Numbered from the stretch's first letter, positions 46,749 through 58,199 are shown. The stretch: DNA of 64,000 bases from Haberlea rhodopensis (GCA_907163345.1 CAJQUN010000042.1:3081043-3145042), one strand, 5' to 3'. A program made the numbers and translations. Notes: generated from the letters alone by a model not told the origin.

Positions 46749-47542
46749 TGATAAGTGTGATTTTTACACTTATATTTCTAGGATTTTTAATACTTTTTAT
46801 GTTGATTCCTGGACGATATTATGCGCTTTCTTGTTATTTTTGCATATTTTAGGAATCAAGGTTGGATTACATGAAAGTGGACGAATTGAGCTTAAAATGA
46901 TGAAAATGACTCGAATGAGTGAACCAATCGAAGAAACGGTGACAACTTGACTTTTGAAGAAAAAGACCCACCAATCGATCGGTGGGCTTGTATCGATCGA
47001 TCGATGGACTTGCATCGATCGATCGACAAAAGACGTAGTTTGAGTAAAAATTTGAAGAATTACCGATCGATCGGTACCCATGTGCAGATCGATCGGTCGC
47101 ATCCCGTAGCGAAAGGATTTAATTTGAAGAAATGCCGATCGATCGGCAGCTCCTTACTGATCGATAGGTAGGCAAGAAATCTTAGAAAAAAATACATTTT
47201 AGAGTTTGAGTCCTACAAGGAATCTATCTATTCATTCACTTCTATAAATACAACCTCATACCATGGACAAAATAATCAGACTTTGAACAACTTTTTAACC
47301 TAGGGACAATCCTCCATCCTCCATATCACCTTCACCATCATCCATCCATCCTAGGCCTAATATTTTATTGACATGATAATCGTAGGTTAAATTTAGTTAA
47401 AATCATTTTATTTGGTACTTTCAGTTAGTTCACGTGGGTTCGACACTCATACTTCTTATTATTTATTCTAAATTTTGACAACCGTGTACTTGCAGATTAT
47501 GTTCACAACTGAGATTTTTATTGTTTAAAAAAGTGACGATCA
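46749..47542 (+). mobile_element. Solo LTR of a gag-only-type family (internally deleted)
   Basis: It starts TGATAAGTGTG and ends GTGACGATCA, with AATTA on both sides (46744-46748 and 47543-47547). It shares start, end and order of landmarks with the LTRs of copies 1-3, but is only 794 bp against about 1.35 kb. Sequence seems lost around 47355, between CCATCCTAGGC and the AGGTTAAATTTAGTT segment. A TATAAATA box lies at 47243-47250. Confidence 0.88.
46974..47169. repeat. Cluster of CGATCGATCG palindromes (solo gag-only-type LTR)
   Basis: Seven sites: ATCGATCGGT, then two ATCGATCGATCGA tracts, ACCGATCGATCGGT, GATCGATCGGTC, GCCGATCGATCGGC and a decayed GATCGATAGG. The last lies about 75 bp upstream of the TATA box. 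Confidence 0.93.
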
Positions 47543-49139
47543 AATTACACCCAACACGGGGTATTACTTTACATGAGTCCAATTACAATTACGTGTAAAT
47601 AACTCAAACAACTCATCAACAATGTCACATATTGTTAACACAAGAACTAATTCAATAATTGAATTGATTTACGTACTCTCAACCACAATGTCAAAACAAA
47701 CTCCTCTCAAAAGAGACCTATCAATTACTCAACCAGTGTCTCATTGGATAAGCCAATCATCTAGTAGAGCGAATAATCCTAATTACGTTGGATTACTAAA
47801 TCTTGGGATAAACTCAATCTCTGCACAAGAGATTTACCAATAAGCCGAACTTCATTGTTCATAAACATTCATATATGTATACTCACCCGTAACCAACAAT
47901 TATTCATGTATTTAAAATGGTATACTTGTCTCATAAGCCTCAACCATGAATTGACTACCAGAAGAATTCAATTAACTCATTAGTCTCACACACAAGAGAA
48001 AAATAATCACACCAAAATACGAATTACTCACCACAGTCCAAATGCATTCACGCTATTATGCATTCCTGGACTAGATATGCATACCGCATTACATGATAAT
48101 ACATCAATATAATTATCATAAGTATACTCTCGAAAGTTTGTATGCAACGCACATGAACTTATGATCTCAAATACCACTGATGCTCCATATAGAATTAGTA
48201 GTACTCATACACTCTTAAGCATCAATCTCACGAAATCTCCTCAGTCGTTAAAATTGACTCAAAGCAATTACTAGATCAATCATCAGTAATATCCAAATCA
48301 ATCATTAAATCAACAATAAACAATATATTGTACTTGTACCATAACAGTTATCAGCCCAAACTGATTACTAATTGTAATCCAACATCTCACTAAGAGATAC
48401 AATAATGTAGTGGTGTTACAACACCGACTACATCTCACATTTACCAGTTATATCTTACTATCATCATTACCACGATGATATCGGAGAAATAACAATAACC
48501 GATTTCAACAACAATTCTCTTCTCAGCCCTTTACATTTGTTTTATACAAAGAATAAATCTTCATTATCTCAGCAGAACACATATATGACCTCGAGGTTTC
48601 ATTATCGTGACATGAATCAAACAAATATAGTGGCCACACCACCTACTATAATATCACATCGTAACATATTACGATTCCAATATATTCAATCACTACTCTA
48701 TATAATGGTTACACTGAGCCCCACTATAATCCTACATCAATTCATCATTCTCTCATAGAATGATAAATCTCAAACCTCATAATATAGGTATATTTCACCA
48801 TCACAATTAACACGTATTATAATAGAAAATCATATTTGTCCCGCGTTACCTCAATTACTTTTCATGAGTCTCTCTCTCACACAACTTCATCATCACAACA
48901 CTCATAAGATTGGTCAACGAATCAGAAGAGTCAACCAATAACAATTAGAGACAATATATCTTCATCTATGTTCTATAATAAACAACACATACGGACATCT
49001 CAATGTCCCCGATTAGTTCTATCTCTGTCATTTTTATGATTCAATAACAATTATATCGTTGTCTATCGAACACACCTGCTATACGAAGAATACAAGTATA
49101 GTAAACACAATTATGACCTAAGCTACTCAAAATTATATC
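47543..49139. other. Unidentified C-rich, G-poor stretch
   Basis: About 1.6 kb with many C and few G on the plus strand, rich in CACA, TCATC and CAAC. Open frames (47622-47843, 48537-48758) have no recognisable domain. The strand bias suggests decayed repeat sequence read on its opposite strand, but I could not match it to another part of the window. Confidence 0.4.
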
Positions 49140-49870
49140 GTGTGTTTAATACTTTGAAAGTGGGACATCTTAATTGAGTTCTGATCATTGTCCACTTCAC
49201 ATATCTGCCCTGTTTCTCCCGAAACCTATTTCTTCTTTCCGGTTTCAAAATATGTGGTCTAAACATGATGGATTTTTTCAGACTGTTCGCTTGAATTGGC
49301 ATAACCCATGTGATGTTATGGGTATGGCTAAATTATCAGCTAAACTTAAGCGTCTTAAGGGTAATCTAAAGTGGTGGAATCAATAGGTTTTTGGCATTAT
49401 TTTTGACAACATCAGAGTGGTAGAAAGGTGTTTTGATGAGGCTCAATCTGCTTTTGATCATAATCCGTCTCATATTCATAAACAAGATCTTGATAGATGT
49501 CTTCAAGATTTAAATCACACTTGATTTGGAGCAACTTTTCTGGAAACAAAAAGCTTCCTCCTCTTGAATGATTGAAGGGGAAAGAAATACAAAATTATTC
49601 CACGATATGGTTAATAAGAAACGATCAAAGGGAAAGATTTATCGTATATGGGAGGATGATAGTTGCTTGGAAGATCCTATTCATATTCAATCATCAGGGG
49701 CTAGTTACCTTGAGAAACTTCTTGTAGGAGAAGACAATGTTCTTAATCTTCCTCATTCTGATTGTATTCCTAAGCTTATTGGTGATAGTGACAATAACCT
49801 TCTTACAGTCATTCCTTCTATTGATGAGGTTAAAGAAGTTATATTCTCATTAAAATCAGATAGTGCAGTC
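49140..49870 (+). pseudogene. L1-like LINE remnant, endonuclease end to RT start
   Basis: It reads SSDHCPLHI, the SDH motif ending the APE-type endonuclease. Then come FRFQNMWSKHDGF, KLKRLKGNLKWWN, SSWMIEGERNTKLFHDMVNKK and IPSIDEVKEVIFSLKSDSA. These segments link endonuclease to RT in plant LINEs. A TAG near 49384 and a shift near 49525 break it. It is interrupted at 49870 by a copia element and resumes at 58200. Confidence 0.82.
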
Positions 49871-51115
49871 TGTTGAAGTTTGAACAAGAAATAAGTTTGA
49901 ACATCCACAAACTTTGAAAAATCCATCAAGTTTGAATTCAAAGACCATGCCAAGTTTGAAGCGTATAATTTGAAAGCAAAATGATGACTAAACACTTCAT
50001 TTCACACCATATTTGTTTTTGGTTTCACACCAAGTTTTTTGGCTATAAAAGGGCAAGAATTGCTCATTTGTAATCACAACAAAAATAAAAAAAGTTTAGT
50101 AAGCTTTGAGAGAGAGCAAAGTGAGATTGAGAGATTTTGAGTTGAGTTGAGCAAGTTTGCTCCTTCCCCGAGAGTCGTGAGTTTGTACTCTTCTTGTAAT
50201 CCCTTCATATTTGATATAGTGAAGAGTGTGTGCTCCGTGGACATAGGCGAGTTTTGCCGAACCACGTAAATCTTTGTGTCTCTATTTTTGTGTGTGCGTA
50301 TTTTTTCCTGTCCCTTATAACTCCTGCAACTTCCGTAAGAACATGACAGAAATCATAGTTGTAATGCCTAGACGTTAATCATCCATGGTTTATTTAATGA
50401 TTGGGTAATTATGAAAGAATTACGGTATGATGTGGACTCGGGTTCGGGTTGAACCGAGTATGAAAAACCAAATAGATTATGTGATAGATGATGAAAGAAA
50501 TAATTTTTATGTTATATTTGGCAAAGAAAGGATCTAAATATAGTTGACAACAACTAATTGGTATTGTTGTGTTGTATGAGGTTTATGAAATTACATGAAC
50601 ATTGTGTAGTAATTACTCTATATGAAACACATAGATTTGATGCATGGTAGCATACATGGCTTGAGTTTATATGATGTGTTGGAATTATATAAAGGGAAGT
50701 TCAGATTGAAATTACATAGTTCACCATCTTTCACACAATGTAATCCTACACTACTTCTCTCCCAAAACCATTGCCTACTTTGCTTGTTTTTTAGCTTGGA
50801 ATCACGTGGTCAACTGATTCAAAGTGAAGTACGTGGTAAGGATAAGTTGCATGATCTACTTTGATGTAGATAGGTGGTGTAATACCTTAGTTATGATGTT
50901 TTTTATGCAATTCAAGACATATGTGATTTGTTAGAAGGAATATGGAATTCATATGTTGTTGAATTCAATGAACTAGGTTGTATTGTGATATAAACATGTT
51001 CATATGATGTTAAAGCATGCATATATCAAGTTTTGAAGGTTTAAATTGAGGTGTAGGTTGAGAACCATGAAGATAAGCATCAAAATCGCCATTGTTCCCA
51101 AAGTCTGTTGTCTAC

Positions 51116-51338
51116 CGATCGATCCGTAAGATGTACCGATCGATCGGTGAAACAGGGGAATGTGTAAGGCGGTTCATGTAGCGATCAATCGCTACAAGTT
51201 ACCGATCGATCGTTAGAATGCCGTAGCATTTGATAAAATTCAGACTTAAATACCGATCGATCGCTGGTAGTGACCGATCGATCGGTAGGGTATTCAAAAC
51301 TGAAGCGATCGATCGCTAGAGACGACCGATCGATCGCT
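51116..51338. repeat. Palindrome cluster in partial 5' LTR
   Basis: Eight sites, mainly ACCGATCGATCGGT- and AGCGATCGATCGCT-like: ACCGATCGATCCGT, ACCGATCGATCGGT, AGCGATCAATCGCT, ACCGATCGATCGTT, and others. The last one is followed by the deletion junction. Confidence 0.93.
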
Positions 51339-51453
51339 AAGTTGATGTTTTAAATTGCATCTATGCCTCATTCATTGGATATGTGCGTATTGTTACGATT
51401 GTGTTGCCTACATGATTCAATTTCGAGGACAAATTCAATTACTAAGGGAGATT

Positions 51454-53528
51454 TGTAATGCCTAGACATTAATCATCAATGGTTTATTTAATGATTGGGT
51501 AATTATGAAAGAATTACGGTATGATGTGGACTCGGGTTCGGGTTGAACCGATTATGAAAGACCAAATGGATAATGTGATAGATGATGAAAGAAATAATGT
51601 TTATGTTATATTTGGCAAAGAAAGGATCTAAATATAGTTGACAACAACTAATTGGTATTGTTGTGTTATATGAGGTTTATGAATTTACATGAAATTACAT
51701 AGTTCACCATCTTTCGCACAATGAAATCCTACACTACTTCTCTCTCAAAACCCTTGCCTTCTTTGCTTGGTTTTAGCTTGGAATCACAAGGTCAACTGAT
51801 TCAAGTGAAGTATGTGGTAAGGATAAGTTGCATGATCTACTTTGATGTAGATAGGTGGTGTAATATCTTAGTTATGATGTTTTTTATGCAATTCAAGACA
51901 CATGTGATTTGTTAGAAGGAAGATGGAATTCATATGTTGTTGAATTCAATGAACTAGGTTGTATTGTGATAGAAACATGTTCATATAATGTTAAAGCATA
52001 CATATATCAAGTTTTGATTGTTTAAATTGAGGTGTAGGTTGAGAACCATGAAGATAAGCATCAAGATTGCAATTTTTCCCAAAGTCTGTTGTCTACCGAT
52101 CGATCGGTAAGACGAACCGATCGATCGGTGAAATAGGGGAATGTGTAAGGTGGTTCATGTAGCGATCGCTACAAGTTACCGATCGATCGTTAGAAAGCCG
52201 TAGCATTTTATAAAACTCAGACTTAAATACCGATCAATCACTGGTAGTGACCGATCGATCGGTAGGGTATTCAAAACTGAAGCAATCGATCGCTAGAGAC
52301 GACCGATCGATCTCTAGGAGGACATTGTTGAACATGTTATATTTTCTAGAAATTTTGATGTTGAAGCCTAGTTTAACATGATATATTGTTGATATTCATG
52401 TAGCACCATCACAGGGGACAGGACAGAGAGGTGATTACTCATTGACGCCTACATGTATATATGTTGTACAACACAACAGGTACGTGTTGACGTACGAGTA
52501 ATGATATTCCATTTATGATCATTATATTCTGATATATGATGATGATGTATTGTTGATTTAGATATGAGATGGATCTCTTGTTTATTGAGACATGAGATGT
52601 GATTGGTGCTATGAGGCACGATGATGTTGAGGCATGTGAGTGGTGCTGTGAGGCACGATGCTGTTGAGGCATACAGTTGATGCCACGATAGGTATGACAT
52701 TGATGGGCATATGCTTTGGCTGTTATATATATGGGAGGACGGTTATATGATATGTGCTGCCAATATGAAGATGTGAGGAGGTTCCACTGGCATATTGAGC
52801 TGAGATAGGCATATCATATCGGTCATGTTGCCATTGTTGGGCATGTTGTACATCTATATATGAGGATGCTAGATTGATGCCATGATAGGTATGCTAGTGT
52901 TGTGCATATGCTTTGGCATGAGAGGTATACTCCGGTTGAGTATATGCTTGGACTGTTATAATGTGTGAGGACGGAAATATGAATTGTGCTGCTAATATGA
53001 AGATGTGAGGAGGTTCCACTGACATATTGAGCTGAGATAGGCAAATCATATTTGTCCCGTTATAACAGGATGATAGATGAGACATCATGATATATTTGTA
53101 GTTTGTGTTATGAGGTATGTACAGGGATATGTTATGTACATGGATATGTACAGGAACAACCAAAGAGGAGTATTGCAAATGCATGATTTACAGAAGTTGT
53201 TTATATAGTACTGATGCATTCTTTTGATGTTGATGTTATTGTGAACATCATTTCAATACTCATGTTTTTATATGGTTGTTCTGTAGGGACTTATAACTGG
53301 AGAGAGCGGGATTGTGAGTCTACATTCTGCTGCTAGGTGTTAAACTGAGCGAGATTTGATGATTTGTACTATGTAAAGGATATACAAGATGTATTGTATA
53401 TGAATAATGTAAGTGAAAGACATCGTGAAAAATCTCAATTAGTAGTGATATGATCTTAATCATGTTTAAGTATCATGTCAATTACGTAATTGAACCTTGA
53501 TTACGGATTAAGGTGATGAGACCCCATA
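51454..53528 (+). repeat. 3' LTR of the Tekay-family derivative
   Basis: It starts TGTAATGCCTAGAC and ends ACCCCATA (CA decayed to TA). It has lost about 135 bp present in the left LTR, between repeats of TTACATGA near 51688. It holds a palindrome cluster (52096-52316), TTATATTTTC near 52339, GACGTACGAG near 52489 and a GCCACGATAGG / CATATGCTTTGGC minisatellite near 52680-52925. Confidence 0.9.
52096..52316. repeat. Palindrome cluster in 3' LTR of the derivative
   Basis: Eight sites matching those at 51116-51338. One site has become TAGCGATCGCTA by loss of four central bases, which leaves a perfect shorter palindrome. Confidence 0.92.
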
Positions 53529-53544
53529 ATAGTTCCCTAACAAC

Positions 53545-53557
53545 TGGTATCAGAGCC
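53545..53557 (+). promoter_or_regulatory. Primer-binding site, initiator tRNA-Met (copia)
   Basis: TGGTATCAGAGCC lies two bases after the copia 5' LTR end (53542). Confidence 0.92.
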
Positions 53558-53769
53558 ATGTTCATGTTGCTGGGGAGAGCTTTGGTGTGGTAGGCGAATA
53601 CTTATTGGGAGGTTCTGTCTAGGAAAATCGGTATTTAAGTGGGACCGGTGTGACCCCACCAGTTTTCCTGAGAATCTTGAAGTTCTGTCTAGGAAAGATC
53701 GAGATTTTCTCTTTCTGGGAGCTTACTTAGCGTGTACTATTCAAGCACTTCATCAAAGTATCAGGAGCA

Positions 53770-54330
53770 ATGGCCGCACACGAAGGGAAGCTAAAACTCA
53801 AAAAGTTCGATGGTGCAGATTTTGGATTCTAGAAAATGCAAATAGAAGACTATTTGTATCAGAAAAAATTGTATCAACCTCTCGAAGAAAAGAAGCCAGA
53901 AACAATGTCAGATGAAGATTGGAAAATCCTCGACAGACAAGCTCTTGGAGTAATCGGTTTGACATTACCCACAATGTTGCTTTCAATATTGCAAAAGAAA
54001 AGACCACAACAGGTCTCATGAAGGCTCTCACCAGTGTGTACTAAAAGACGTCAGCCTCAAATAAAGTACACCTGATGAGACGATTGTTCAACTTGCGGAT
54101 GACGGAAGGCGCTTCAGTAGCTTAACATCTCAATGAGCTTAATACAATTACAACTCAACTGAGTTCAGTTGAGATTGAATTTGATGATGAAGTACGAGCA
54201 TTGATACTTTTGTCTTCTCTACCACAAAGTTGGAATGCTACAGTCACAGCAGTGAGTAGCTCGTCAGGAAGCACTAAATTAAAATGTGATGATGTTCGTG
54301 ATCTTGCTCTTAGCGAAGAAATCCGAAGGA
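53770..54330 (+). pseudogene. copia gag, N-terminal and central part
   Basis: The ATG at 53770 starts MAAHEGKLKLKKFDGADFGF, with a TAG soon after where relatives have Trp. QIEDYLYQKKLYQPL, the segment around HLMRRLFNLRMTEGAS (in broken frames) and IEFDDEVRALILLSSLPQSWNATV then follow. LALSEEIRRR closes the gag domain. Gag forms the particle around the element RNA. At least two shifts (near 53985 and near 54330) and an in-frame TAG break it. Confidence 0.83.
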
Positions 54331-54753
54331 GAGCGTCAAGTGAGACATCGTCCCCTTCAATCTTTGTCTACCGAATCAAGAGGAAGAACCAGAGGGAATG
54401 GACGCGGCAGATCAAACCACCGAGGAAGATCAAAGGACGGGAGGTCTAAATCCAGGAATCCTACTAATTCCCGAAACACAAAGACTATTGAGTGTTGGAA
54501 ATGTGGAAAAACTGGACCTATAAAAATCAATGTAAAGAGGAGAAGGCAAAAAGCAAATGTTACTGCAACCTCAGGACAAGATGACGCATTGATATGTTCA
54601 TTGGAGAGCAAAAAGGAATCTTGGGTGTTAGATTCTGGAGCATCATTTCATGCGAGTTCACAAAAGAGCTCTTGGACAAATATGTGTCCAAAAATCTTGG
54701 AAAAGTATATCTTGGTGATGATCAGCCTTGTGACATTGTTGGTAAAGGTGTAG
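54286..54753 (+). pseudogene. copia gag end and protease start
   Basis: An Arg/Gly/Asn-rich RNA-binding stretch leads to a damaged zinc knuckle CWKCGKTGPIKINV, in which the His and the last Cys are replaced. The protease region WVLDSGASFHA carries the active-site D-S-G. The frame then runs off at 54751 while the protein continues in another frame from about 54650. Confidence 0.82.
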
Positions 54754-55253
54754 TGAAGATTAAGTTAAACGGGTCTACATGGGAGGTAAATGACGTCAGA
54801 CATGTTCCTGACCTAAGAAAGAACTTAATCTCAGTATGGCAGTTGGCCAGTGAAGGCTACACCACGACCTTCCATATTGATGATTGGAAGATTTCAAAAG
54901 GTGCAATGGCAGTTGCACGAGGCAAAAAGAGTGGTACTCTTTACATGACACCAAGTGATTGTTACTCAATAGCAGTTGCAGCTAGCAACACAAATGCTAG
55001 TCTGTGGCACCAGAGACTCGGCCACATGAGTAAGAAAGGAATGAAGATTATACATTCCAAGGGAAAACTACAAGACCTCCAGTCAATAGAAATTGACATG
55101 TGTGAAGATTGCATATATGTCAAACAAAAGAGGGTCAGTTTTCAGACAAGTGGCAGAACACTGAAGAAGGAAAAACTGGAACTCGTTCACTCTGGGACCA
55201 GCCACTATCTCATCCATTGGTGGAAAATATTACTTCGTGACATTTATCGATGA
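54594..55253 (+). pseudogene. copia protease end and integrase N-terminus
   Basis: VWQLASEGYTTTFHIDDWKI ends the protease-integrase linker. The integrase pre-domain LWHQRLGHMSKKGM...CEDCIYVKQ shows its His-His-Cys-Cys zinc site. After KLELVHS about five bases are missing relative to the usual copia sequence. This shifts the frame and removes the first catalytic Asp of integrase. Confidence 0.83.
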
Positions 55254-55329
55254 TCACTCTCGGAAGGTATGGGTTTACTTTCTAAGGTAGAAGTCCGAAG
55301 TATTTGATACTTTCAAAAGATGGAAAGCT

Positions 55330-55964
55330 ATGGTTGAAAATGAGACAAGTATTAAGATCAAATGTCTCAGAACAGACAATGGTTATGAATACACAGACAC
55401 CAGATTCAAGAAATTCTGCTTCGAACATGGGATCCGAATGGAGAGACCCGTGCCAAGTACGCCTCAACACAATGGTGTAGCTGAGCGTATGAATCGAACG
55501 TTGACTGAAAGAGCCCGAAGTATGGATATACAGTCAGGTCTACCAAAGCAGTTCTGGGCAGAAGCAATCAACACAGCAGCTTACTTGATCAACCAAGGAC
55601 CATCGGTTCCATTAGAGCACATGATACCTGAAGAAGTATGGAGTGGAAAAGAAGTAAACTCTCACATCTTAAAGTCTTCGGTTGTGCTGCATTTGTACAT
55701 ATAAGTGATCAAAGCAGGAGCAAGCTTGATCCCAAATCCAAGAAATGCACCTTCATCAGTTATGGCGAGGATGAATTTGGCTATCCCATATGGGATGATG
55801 AGAGCAAGAAGATAATCCGCAGTAGGGATGTTATCTTCAATGAAAAGGCTATGTACAAAGACATACACACAACGGGCACTCGTGAATCAATGAGTGATCC
55901 TGTCTATGTTGAGCAGGATGGTGTGCCAGAGAACAGTATGTCACATCATGAAATCCGATTTTAG
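55330..55964 (+). pseudogene. copia integrase core and C-terminus (two frames)
   Basis: IKCLRTDNGYEYTD carries the second catalytic Asp and TPQHNGVAERMNRTL the Glu. After a shift near 55660 it continues LKVFGCAAFVHI, KKCTFISYGEDEFGYPIWD and IIRSRDVIFNE, the usual copia integrase C-terminal region. The reading region from 55254 to 55329 (DDHSRKVWVYFL, in a third frame) joins it to the N-terminal part. Confidence 0.83.
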
Positions 55965-56166
55965 ATCCGGAGAAACTCGAAGCACAGAGCAGTGGAGAGC
56001 AGTCTGACAAACCACGGGTTCAGAGTCCTCCTGCATTGAGAAGATCATCTCGGCCTCATGTACCAAACAAAAGGTATATGAATTATCTATTGCTTACGAT
56101 GGAGAAGAGCTTGAATGCTACGATGAATCATGTCAGGTAGATGATGTTGGCAAGTGGGAGATTGCA

Positions 56167-57317
56167 ATGAAAGATGAAATGCAGTCTCTTATCTCCAACA
56201 ACACTTGGGAGCTAGCGAAGCTACCAAAAAAGAAAGCCCTTCACAACAAATGGGTGTATTGTGTGCAGGAAGAAAGTGATGGATCAAGAAGATTCAACAC
56301 CCGGTTAGTAGTCAAAGGTTTCCAACAGAAAGAAGGAATTGATTACACCGACATTTTTTCACAAGTAGTGAAGCTAACCACTATTCGGTCAGTGTTGAGC
56401 ATTGTTGCTGCTCAAGGACTACACCTGGAACAACTGGATGTGAAAACAGCTTTTCTCCATGGGGATGTGGATGAAGAGATCTATAGGCAACAACCAGAAG
56501 GATTCCGAGAGATAGGAAGGGAAAATCTTGTGTGTAGGCTTCGCAGGAGCTTGTATGGTCTAAAACAAGCCCCTCGACAATGATATAAGAAATTCGATGG
56601 TTTCATGCAGAGGCAAGGATTCCACAAGTGTAATGCTGACCATTGGTGCTACTACAAGAAGTATGAGTCCAGTTATATCTTTATGTCGATGATATGTTGG
56701 TAGCAGGACCAGACATGGACAAGATCAAGAAGTTGAAGATGCAACTGTCAAATGAGTTTGACATGAAAGATCTTGGTCCAGCTAAACAGATTCTTGAAAT
56801 GCGGATCACCAGAGATAAGCAAAAAGGTACATTGCAGTTATCTCAGGCTGAGTACATCAATCGTGTGTTGAACAGGTTCAAAATGAGTGATGCTAAGGCA
56901 GTAAGTACGCCCTTGGGCAGTCACTTCAAGTTATCCAAAGATCAGTCTCCGAAGACAGATGAGGAGAGAAACTTCATGGCTCAGGTTCCCTATGCCTCAG
57001 CCATTGGAAGTCTTATGTATGTCATGGTTTATACAAGACCTGATATTGGCCATGCAGTAGGAGCTGTTAGCAGATTTATGTCAAATCCTGGAAAGACCCA
57101 CTGGCAAGCGGTGAAATGGATCATGAGGTATCTACGATGTACTAAAGATAAATGTTTAGTATTTGGAAAGGGAGAAACAGAAACCCAAGGCTACGTAGAT
57201 GCAAACTTTGCTGGAGAAATCGATCGTAGAAATACTATGTGTTATGTATTCACAGTGGGAAGCACAACGGATATCGCAGATACAGAAGATTGTAGCTCTA
57301 TCAACTACAGAAGCTAA
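56167..57317 (+). pseudogene. copia reverse transcriptase and RNase H start
   Basis: RT runs from AMKDEMQSLISNNTW through LHNKWVYCVQEESDG, RLVVKGFQQKEGIDYTDIF and LEQLDVKTAFLHGDVDEEIY to LYGLKQAPRQ. There a TGA (56581-56583) replaces the usual Trp codon. The catalytic LYVDDMLVAG is readable near 56677-56706 in another frame. EFDMKDLGPAKQILEM, YASAIGSLMYVM and VGAVSRFMSNPGKTHW follow, then RNase H (TQGYVDANFAG). A shift near 57245 ends the frame. Confidence 0.87.
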
Positions 57318-57633
57318 GTATGTAGCTGTGACTGAGGCTAGCGAGGAAATGATATGGTTACAAGGATTGTTAACAGAATTGGGATTCAATCAAGTAAACA
57401 ATGTACTGTACAGTGACAGCCAAAGTGCGATTCATTTGGCGAAGAATTCAACATTCCATTCAAGAACGAAACACATTGGATTACGCTATCACTTCATTAG
57501 ATCCTTGTTAAAGGAAGATGTATTAAAAGTTGAAAAAATCCAAGGTAGTAAGAATCCAGCGGATATGTTAACAAATGTTGTAACCATTGACAAGCTGAAG
57601 CTATGTACAGTTTCAGTTGGTCTTCAAGGATGA
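57199..57633 (+). pseudogene. copia RNase H C-terminal part
   Basis: VALSTTEAKYVAVTEAS carries the RNase H Glu, and LYSDSQSAIHLAKN the next Asp. TKHIGLRYHFIRSLL and NPADMLTNVV end the protein at TGA 57631-57633. A polypurine tract (AAGTGGGATA, 57691-57700) and the 3' LTR follow. Confidence 0.86.
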
Positions 57634-57701
57634 AGATGAGGTCAAGCACACCACTGATCAAGGTATGAAAACAGATTGTAATCAGCCTTGAAGTGGGATA
57701 T

Positions 57702-58199
57702 TGTTGAAGTTTGAACAAGAACTAAATTTGAACAACCACCAACTTTAAAAATCCATCAAGTTTGAATTCAAAGATCATGCCAAGTTTGAAGCCTACAATT
57801 TGAAAGCAAAATGATGACTAAACTCTTCATTTCACTCCATATTTGTTCTTGGTTTCACACCAAGTTTTTTGGCTATAAAAGGGCAAAAATTGCTCATTTG
57901 TAATCACAACAAAAATAAGAAAAGTTTAGTAACCTTTGAGAGAGAGCAAAGTGAGATTGAGAGATTTTGAGTTGAGTTGAGCAAGTTTGCTCCTTCTCCG
58001 AGAGTTGTGAGTTTGTACTCCTCTTGTAATCCCTTCATATATTGATATAGTGAAGTGTGTGTGCTCTGTGGACGTAGGCGAGTTTTGCCGAACCACGTAA
58101 ATCTTTGTGTCTCTATTTTTGTGTGTGCGTTGTTTTTCCTGTCCCTTATAGCTCCTGCAACTTCCGCAAGAACATGACAGAAGTCATAGTTCCCTAACA
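57702..58199 (+). repeat. 3' LTR of the copia element
   Basis: 498 bp, starting TGTTGAAGTTTG and ending TCCCTAACA, with TATAAAA at 57874-57880. It carries the uninterrupted version of the site (GTCATAGTTCCC) into which the Tekay-family derivative inserted in the 5' LTR. Confidence 0.93.

Larger units (their letters stand above)
50360..53528 (+). mobile_element. Tekay-family deletion derivative: partial 5' LTR, PPT, full 3' LTR
   Basis: ATAGT flanks it (50355-50359 and 53529-53533). It begins with 979 bp of LTR (50360-51338). The sequence then jumps to about 115 bp of the internal 3' end, with TTTCGAGGAC and AAGGGAG typical of a Tekay polypurine tract. A complete 2.08-kb LTR (51454-53528) follows. 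All coding sequence is gone. The deletion starts directly after the last GATCGATC palindrome of the left LTR. This is the same family as the solo LTR at 14611-16528 (shared GGACTCGGGTTCGGGTTGAA). Confidence 0.9.
49871..53542 (+). repeat. 5' LTR of the copia element (split)
   Basis: The pieces 49871-50359 and 53534-53542 rejoin to 498 bp after removal of the Tekay-family insertion and one copy of its ATAGT duplication. TATAAAA is at 50044-50050. Confidence 0.92.
49871..58199 (+). mobile_element. Ty1-copia element with identical-length LTRs, nested insertion in its 5' LTR
   Basis: LTRs of 498 bp (TGTTGAAGTTTG...TCCCTAACA) lie at 49871-50359 plus 53534-53542, and at 57702-58199. Between them are an initiator-tRNA-Met primer site (from 53545), a broken gag-pol and a polypurine tract (57691-57700). 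I counted about 24 LTR substitutions (about 5%), so it is older than the Tekay copy. It sits inside a LINE. The flanks are CAGTC and CAACA, not a matching 5-bp duplication. At least seven frame breaks disable gag-pol. Confidence 0.92.
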
